Part shown: piece after piece, positions 11,667 through 15,820 of the stretch
Position numbering within the stretch: position 1 is the first letter of the stretch
Layout: each line of letters starts with the position of its first letter
NCBI GenBank assembly: GCA_035640715.1
Contig: DASQVO010000114.1
Coordinates: forward strand, 1 to 15,820
Origin: DASQVO01 sp035640715
GTDB taxonomy: Bacteria > Actinomycetota > Actinomycetes > Streptosporangiales > Streptosporangiaceae
Direction of reading: 5' to 3'
DNA: 15,820 bases
The notes under the pieces: generated by a model
Told to the model about the DNA's origin: nothing
Database searches by the model: none
The model's input: only the letters and a program-made list of their open reading frames with translations
Position numbers and translations under genes: made by a program

Positions 11667-12641
11667 TCAGGAGACGGCCTTCGGGCGCGGTTGGCGGGCC
11701 TCGCGGACCGCGGTTTCCAGCTCATCACGGCTCATCCGGGACCGGCCGGAGATGCCGAGCTCTGCGGCCAGCGCCGCCAGCTGGCTCTTGCTCATCGCGG
11801 CGAGTTCCGCCTCGGACGGGCCTGCGTCCGCTGGCGCGGCATGCTTGCGCCCAGCACCGCGGTCGCGGGCCGCCTCGACGCTACGGCGCAGTGTCTCGGT
11901 GAGATCGACCACCTTGGCGGTGGGCGGCGGCGGAGCCTCCGCGGCGATCGCCTCGCCCTTCCGCTTGCGCTCGATAAGCTCCTCAACCCGTTCCCGGTAG
12001 GTGTCGTGGTAATTGGCCGGATCCCAGTCGGTGGTCATCGACTCGATGAGCTGCCTGGCGATGGTGAGCTCGCGTGACCTGACGGTATGGCCGGACGGCT
12101 CGTACCCGGTCGCCGTCACCGGATCGCGGATCTCGTCGGCGAAGTACATCGTCTCCAGCGTGAGAATGTCCCGCTGCGGCCGCACCGCGACCAGGTATTC
12201 CTTACTGCGCATGACCAGCGTCGCGATGCCGGCCCTGTTGGTGGCCATCAGCGCCTGGTGCAGCAGGCCATATGACCGGTCAGCGCCGTCGCCGCGCGGT
12301 GCGAGGTAATAGGTTCGCTGGAAGTAGATCGGGTCGACGTCAGCGAGGTCAACGAAGTCGGTGATGTCGATGGTGCGGGACCGGCCCGGCTCGACGGCTT
12401 CGAGTTCAGTGTCGGTGAGCAGGACGTAGGTGTCCGCGTCCACCTCGCGGCCCTTCACGATGTCCCGGTAGCTGACCTCTTCGCCGGTGCGCTCATTGAC
12501 CCGCTTGTAGCGGATACGGTCACTGGTTCCGGCCTGGAACTGGTGGAAGTGCACGGTCTTGTCCTCAGTGGCCGCATACAGGCCGACCGGGATATTGACC
12601 AGCCCGAAGGCCAGAGCGCCGGTCCAGATCACGCGCGCCAT
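11667..12641 (-). CDS. ku: Ku protein, non-homologous end joining
   Basis: 324 residues from ATG 12641, with a strong AGGAGG about 5 bases upstream; a start at 12665 is open but lacks support. The bacterial Ku signature begins at once: MARVIWTGALAFGLVNIPVG, then TEDKTVHFHQF, DRIRYKRVNERTGEEV at 41-56, IDITDFVDLADVDPIYFQRT at 91-110 and YYLAPRGDGADRSYGLLHQA at 111-130. Ku forms a homodimeric ring that holds double-strand DNA ends and recruits the ligase LigD. After a Pro/Ala-rich linker (about 235-275), residues 283-315 (MSKSQLAALAAELGISGRSR and following) form a SAP/HeH-like helical DNA-binding extension, as in some actinobacterial Ku proteins. No ligD is in the window. It is divergent from the STAS gene across 163 bases. 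Confidence 0.95.
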   Translation of the reverse strand: MARVIWTGALAFGLVNIPVGLYAATEDKTVHFHQFQAGTSDRIRYKRVNERTGEEVSYRDIVKGREVDADTYVLLTDTELEAVEPGRSRTIDITDFVDLADVDPIYFQRTYYLAPRGDGADRSYGLLHQALMATNRAGIATLVMRSKEYLVAVRPQRDILTLETMYFADEIRDPVTATGYEPSGHTVRSRELTIARQLIESMTTDWDPANYHDTYRERVEELIERKRKGEAIAAEAPPPPTAKVVDLTETLRRSVEAARDRGAGRKHAAPADAGPSEAELAAMSKSQLAALAAELGISGRSRMSRDELETAVREARQPRPKAVS

Positions 12642-12804
12642 CACACCTCCTGCGTAGGTACGCATCTCCGGGGACGTGTCTGATCATGTACCCGTTTCCG
12701 CCTGCGTATGATCGCCAATCGGCGCCCGGATGGCACGCGCACCCGGCTCCTGCGCGGCTGACCTGCTGGTTCTGCGGAACCCCGCAGGTGGTACAAGGGA
12801 GTGC

Positions 12805-13155
12805 GTGGAGCAGCTCAGGGTGTCGGTCACTGCCAGGCACTCATATACCGTGGTCGCACTCGCCGGTGAGTGCGACGTATACACCTACGATCAGCTGCGC
12901 GGTGCGCTGGAATCCGAAGTCGCCCGGGAAACCAAGCTCCTCATCGTTGACCTCTCCGGCCTGGGTTTCATGGATTCCACCGGCGTGCAGGTCCTGCTGG
13001 ACATCCGGGTGATGATGAACGAGCGTGGCGGCAGGCTCGTGCTCGTGTCCCCCCAGGCCACTGTCGCCAGGGTGCTGACCCTGGTGGGCGCCGACCAGCT
13101 CATTCCGGTGTACGACACCCTCAAAGAGGCGGTGCCCGGCACCCGGCCCGCCTGA
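12805..13155 (+). CDS. STAS-domain anti-sigma-factor antagonist
   Basis: 116 residues from GTG 12805, behind AAGGGAG (12795-12801); the frame is open upstream, but the protein-like sequence begins here. Single STAS domain: VALAGECDVYTYDQLRGALE at 17-36, KLLIVDLSGLGFMDSTGVQV at 44-63 with the phosphorylatable S58 in D-S-T-G, then RGGRLVLVSPQATVARVLTL at 74-93. Such proteins (SpoIIAA/RsbV type) bind an anti-sigma kinase when unphosphorylated and so free a sigma factor. No kinase or sigma gene is nearby, so its partner is encoded elsewhere. A -10-like TATGAT at 12707-12712 may serve it. GATCAT 12682-12687 / ATGATC 12708-12713 is an inverted repeat in the shared region with ku. Confidence 0.85.
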   Translation: MEQLRVSVTARHSYTVVALAGECDVYTYDQLRGALESEVARETKLLIVDLSGLGFMDSTGVQVLLDIRVMMNERGGRLVLVSPQATVARVLTLVGADQLIPVYDTLKEAVPGTRPA

Positions 13156-13173
13156 CTGTTCAGGCCGGCCGCC

Positions 13174-14343
13174 TCACGCGTGCCTGGCGGCCGCCTCAAG
13201 CGCGGACGGTGACAGCCAGCCGTCGTGGGACCAGACGATCTTGCCGGATGCTGACGTGAGCACGAACCAGGGCTGGTCCTGCACCCCATAGCCGTCCGCG
13301 ATCCGGCCGGTGGTATCGAGGCCGACCGGGTATGTCAGCGGCTGCCCGAGGCCCTTGATGAAGGTGCGCGCGGCATCGGGGGCGGGCTCGGTGACTGCCT
13401 CGTCCACCGCGGTGAGCTGCGGCAGGTGATCCTTCTGCGCGGCCTGGACATAGGAGTTCAGCCCGGTCAGGTGGGACCGCAGGTCAGAAACCTCAGACAG
13501 CCAGGTGGCGAAGAACACTAGAAGATGCGGCTGGCCCGGGCCGAGAGTGACCTGGCCCGCCCCCGGGGCGGCGGCCGGCATCGCGACCCGCTGCGCCGGG
13601 GTCTGCCCGGTAATGTAGGCCAGCGACTGGTATTGGGACAGCTTTGGGTGACCGGGCAGCAGCCCGGCGACTTCCTGCGCGACGACCTGCGCGGACTGCC
13701 CGGTGCTGGAGTAGGCCATCGGGGTCAGGTACACCCTCTGCTCCCGGCCGTGCGTGTCGATCACGTACAGCGCCGGGGTGTGGTCGACCTGGCCTTGGTC
13801 GATCTGGGCGTAGATATGGAACGCCTTCCAGGTCGCCTTGAGCTGAGCGAGCGTCCCGGTAAGGAAGTCCCAGCGATTCACCATGCCGTGCGCGCGTGAG
13901 TACGCGAGCACGTCAGAGACGGCGGTCGCGTCCGGGTTGGCATCGATTCCGAGCAGCTGGACGCGGCTGCCCGCCGCGCCGAGTAGCTGCTTCGCCTCGA
14001 GCATCTCGAGCGTGGTCAGCGGGCAGACCGTGGTGCATTCGGAGTCCTCGAACCCCAGCAGAACGACCTTGCCGCGGAACTGGCTGAGCGACATCGGCTG
14101 GCCGAACTGGTTGTCCAGCCGGACGTCGGGCGCGGGCTTGCCGCCGAGGGGGGTACCGAGATCCAGGTTCGGGTTGGCGGCCGCGGCGCTCGAACCGGGT
14201 GACGCGGCCGACCCGGCATCAGCACTCCCCTGGCTGCTCCCGCCGCAGCCCGTCAGCGCGAGAGCCCCGGCGACAACTGCCCCGATCACCGCGGCGGGCA
14301 GCCGCAGCCGCCTGCTCTGGGTGGTCATGCCCCTGGACACCAT
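13174..14343 (-). CDS. SCO1/SenC-type lipoprotein fused to a cysteine-less thioredoxin-like domain
   Basis: 389 residues from ATG 14343; ATG 14328 is an in-frame alternative. The N-terminus is a lipoprotein signal with lipobox L-T-G-C33, then a Ser/Gly/Ala linker to about 60. Residues 70-230 are a SCO domain: FGQPMSLSQFRGKVVLLGFE, the copper-binding C103-T-T-V-C107 and H188 in QVDHTPALYVIDTHGR. SCO proteins deliver copper to cytochrome c oxidase or act as thiol reductases at the outer face of the membrane. Residues 262-385 are a second redoxin/TlpA-like domain (HLLVFFATWLSEVSDLRSHL, then a loop QDQPWFVLTSASGKIVWSHD), but the place of the usual CxxC reads L-S-E-V, so it has no active-site cysteines. 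It is convergent with the STAS gene (18 bases). Confidence 0.82.
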   Translation of the reverse strand: MVSRGMTTQSRRLRLPAAVIGAVVAGALALTGCGGSSQGSADAGSAASPGSSAAAANPNLDLGTPLGGKPAPDVRLDNQFGQPMSLSQFRGKVVLLGFEDSECTTVCPLTTLEMLEAKQLLGAAGSRVQLLGIDANPDATAVSDVLAYSRAHGMVNRWDFLTGTLAQLKATWKAFHIYAQIDQGQVDHTPALYVIDTHGREQRVYLTPMAYSSTGQSAQVVAQEVAGLLPGHPKLSQYQSLAYITGQTPAQRVAMPAAAPGAGQVTLGPGQPHLLVFFATWLSEVSDLRSHLTGLNSYVQAAQKDHLPQLTAVDEAVTEPAPDAARTFIKGLGQPLTYPVGLDTTGRIADGYGVQDQPWFVLTSASGKIVWSHDGWLSPSALEAAARHA

Positions 14344-14388
14344 GGCCCGAGACTACTACGCCATGTCGTAGGACTTGCGGTCTCCCCC

Positions 14389-14408
14389 GGCCCGCGGCGC
14401 GCCGGGCC
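14389..14408 (-). terminator. GC hairpin after the NADH dehydrogenase gene
   Basis: GGCCCG (14389-14394) pairs with CGGGCC (14403-14408), loop 8 bases, starting 5 bases beyond the stop codon of the NADH dehydrogenase gene. It has no T-tract, and its short GC arms make it only a weak terminator candidate. Confidence 0.3.
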
Positions 14409-14413
14409 GCTGC

Positions 14414-15820
14414 TCACCGGGCTTGCGGCCGGCCGACGTGCTGGTCGCCGGCCTGGGCCGCACCATCCCGCTCCGGCCTGGCCTGGACCGCACCATCCTG
14501 CTGCGCGCCCGGGCGGGCCGCGGCGAGGGCGGCCCGGCCCGCTGACCCCACATAGGGCGGCACGTCTCCGAGGATGACAGTTCCGCCGTGTCCCCACGTC
14601 AGGTAGCGCCAGCCCAGGTTGACCAGGGCGGAGATACGGTTGCGGCCGCCGAGAAGGTAAAAGAGGTGGAGCACCAGCCAGCCAAGCCACGCGATCGTGC
14701 CGCGGAAGTCCGGTCCGCGGGCAAGCTGTATGACCGCGGACCTCCGGCCGATGGTGGCCGCCATGCCTTTGTCGTGGTAGGAGAACGGCTCGGTAGCCTG
14801 CCCGGCTACGAGCCGCCGGATCTGCTCGGCCGCGTGCCGGCCCATCTGCAGGGCGGGCTGCGAGAGCTGCGGCGTCGGATGCTCTTCCACCATCGCGATA
14901 TCGCCGATGGCGAAGATGCGATCCTGCCCCTTGACACGCAGATCGGGCCCGGTCACGATCCGGCCGGCGTGCCCCTGCGGGAGCCCCCACTGCCGCGCCT
15001 CGTCCGGTGCCGCAACCCCGGCCGTCCACACGGTGATGTCGCTACGCAGGTTCTGCCCGTCCTTGAGCAGAACCCGGTCGGCGGTGACCTCACTGATCGC
15101 GGTGTTCAGCCGGACGTCGACGCCACGCGCGACGAGCTGGTCGCGGGTGTAGCCGCGAAGCTTCGCATCGAAGGGGGCCAGTAGCTCGGGAAGCATCTCC
15201 ACCAGCCGGACGTGGATGCGGGCCGGGTCCATGTCGGAGAAGGTTTCCTTCAGGACGTCGTCCCGCATCTCGGCCATCGTCCCGGCCAGTTCCACGCCTG
15301 TCGCGCCGCCGCCGACCATGGTGATGGCCAGCTCAGCGTCCTCCGGCCCCATGCTCAGGCGCTCGATATCCGCCATGAAACGATCACGCAAAGCAATGGC
15401 ATCGCGGCGGGTGTAGAGGCCGTAGGTATATTCCGCGGCTCCCTTGATGCCGTAGTACGACGCCGAGACTCCCGTGGCCAGGACGAGGTAGTCGTACGCG
15501 ATCTCACGGCCGTCGGCCAGCCTGACGCGGCGGGCCCCGGAATCGATGGCGGCAAGGTCACCGTAGCGATAGCGCGCACCGTACCGCCAGGTGAATCCGC
15601 CGACCGGGTAGGCGACGTCGCCGGGATTGATACCGCCGGTCGCCACCTGGTATAGCAGCGGCTGGAACGTGCTGTAGAGGTTGCGGTCCATCAGTGTCAC
15701 GCGGAATCCGGCGTCCGCGAGGCCTTTCACGGTCGCCAAGCCGCCGAAGCCGGCACCGATGACAAGCACGTGCGGAGCATCAGGGGCAGGCTGACGCTTA
15801 CCTCTTCTCATCAAGCTCAT
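14414..15820 (-). CDS. ndh: Type II NADH dehydrogenase (NAD(P)/FAD-dependent oxidoreductase)
   Basis: 468 residues if the ATG at the last bases of the window (15818-15820) is the start; a start further upstream cannot be excluded, and M4 (15811) is an alternative. FAD-binding motif HVLVIGAGFGGLATVKGLAD at 17-36 (G22-x-G24-x-x-G27), LVLATGVSASYYGI at 112-125, NADH-binding ITMVGGGATGVELAGTMAE at 166-184, and the second FAD motif RIFAIGDIA at 301-309, followed by PQLSQPALQMG at 317-327 near the quinone site. Residues 376-409 (IAWLGWLVLHLFYLLGG and following) are the amphipathic membrane-attachment part. This monotopic enzyme passes electrons from NADH to quinone without pumping protons. The last about 45 residues are Ala/Gln/Gly/Arg-rich and probably disordered. 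The SCO gene is 70 bases downstream on the same strand, so both may serve respiration. Confidence 0.9.
   Translation of the reverse strand: MSLMRRGKRQPAPDAPHVLVIGAGFGGLATVKGLADAGFRVTLMDRNLYSTFQPLLYQVATGGINPGDVAYPVGGFTWRYGARYRYGDLAAIDSGARRVRLADGREIAYDYLVLATGVSASYYGIKGAAEYTYGLYTRRDAIALRDRFMADIERLSMGPEDAELAITMVGGGATGVELAGTMAEMRDDVLKETFSDMDPARIHVRLVEMLPELLAPFDAKLRGYTRDQLVARGVDVRLNTAISEVTADRVLLKDGQNLRSDITVWTAGVAAPDEARQWGLPQGHAGRIVTGPDLRVKGQDRIFAIGDIAMVEEHPTPQLSQPALQMGRHAAEQIRRLVAGQATEPFSYHDKGMAATIGRRSAVIQLARGPDFRGTIAWLGWLVLHLFYLLGGRNRISALVNLGWRYLTWGHGGTVILGDVPPYVGSAGRAALAAARPGAQQDGAVQARPERDGAAQAGDQHVGRPQAR

Noticed and set aside
11609..11728. Upstream extension of the EthD gene to an ATG at 11728
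   Set aside because: It would overlap the 3' end of ku by about 60 bases and add Arg/Ala-rich residues; the EthD domain starts exactly at ATG 11608.
14325..15029. Long minus-strand frame overlapping the NADH dehydrogenase gene
   Set aside because: It is an Arg/Gly/Pro-rich shadow in another frame of a gene whose FAD and NADH motifs are unmistakable.

Overview
The window reads as chromosome of a high-G+C actinomycete. The codon third positions are strongly G/C, GTG starts are common, several genes appear to be leaderless (a -10 element about 6-7 bases before the start codon), and there is a Ku end-joining protein and a mycofactocin-type flavoprotein (MftD). I cannot name the genus. No rRNA, tRNA, CRISPR array, transposase, integrase or phage gene is visible.

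Layout, left to right. (1) 1-750, minus strand: a metal-handling pair, a 100-residue His-rich protein (27 His) followed by the start of an ArsR/SmtB-type repressor, each with a CATATG-containing AT-rich promoter. (2) 1036-3406, plus: MftD without any other mycofactocin gene in view, then a CapA-type metallophosphatase. (3) 3586-4551, plus: a small Cys-rich metal-binding protein and protein-L-isoaspartate O-methyltransferase. (4) 4552-5114: a gene-poor stretch dense in inverted repeats, including a G-quadruplex motif held in the loop of a 10-bp GC stem. (5) 5115-8865: an HxlR regulator on the minus strand, divergent from five plus-strand genes (GNAT acetyltransferase, PaaI-type thioesterase, HD-domain protein, second PaaI-type thioesterase, HAD phosphatase). 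(6) 8986-11608: a secreted Asp-box protein with a 15-bp tandem repeat behind its signal peptide, lying between two 80-bp direct-repeat copies of the 3' end of an EthD-family gene; the intact gene is on the right and a frameshifted fragment on the left. (7) 11667-15820: Ku, a STAS anti-sigma-factor antagonist, a SCO1/SenC-type lipoprotein with a second, cysteine-less thioredoxin-like half, and a type II NADH dehydrogenase reaching the window edge.

Working together: the His-rich/ArsR pair probably forms a metal-responsive unit. The SCO lipoprotein and NADH dehydrogenase both fit the aerobic respiratory chain (copper delivery to an oxidase; NADH to quinone). The five genes beside HxlR look like an accessory metabolic or detoxification unit of unknown substrate. 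The most unusual spots are the 2.3-kb segment between the direct repeats, the structured region at 4739-5013, the duplicated His-rich protein and the solitary MftD/CapA pair.
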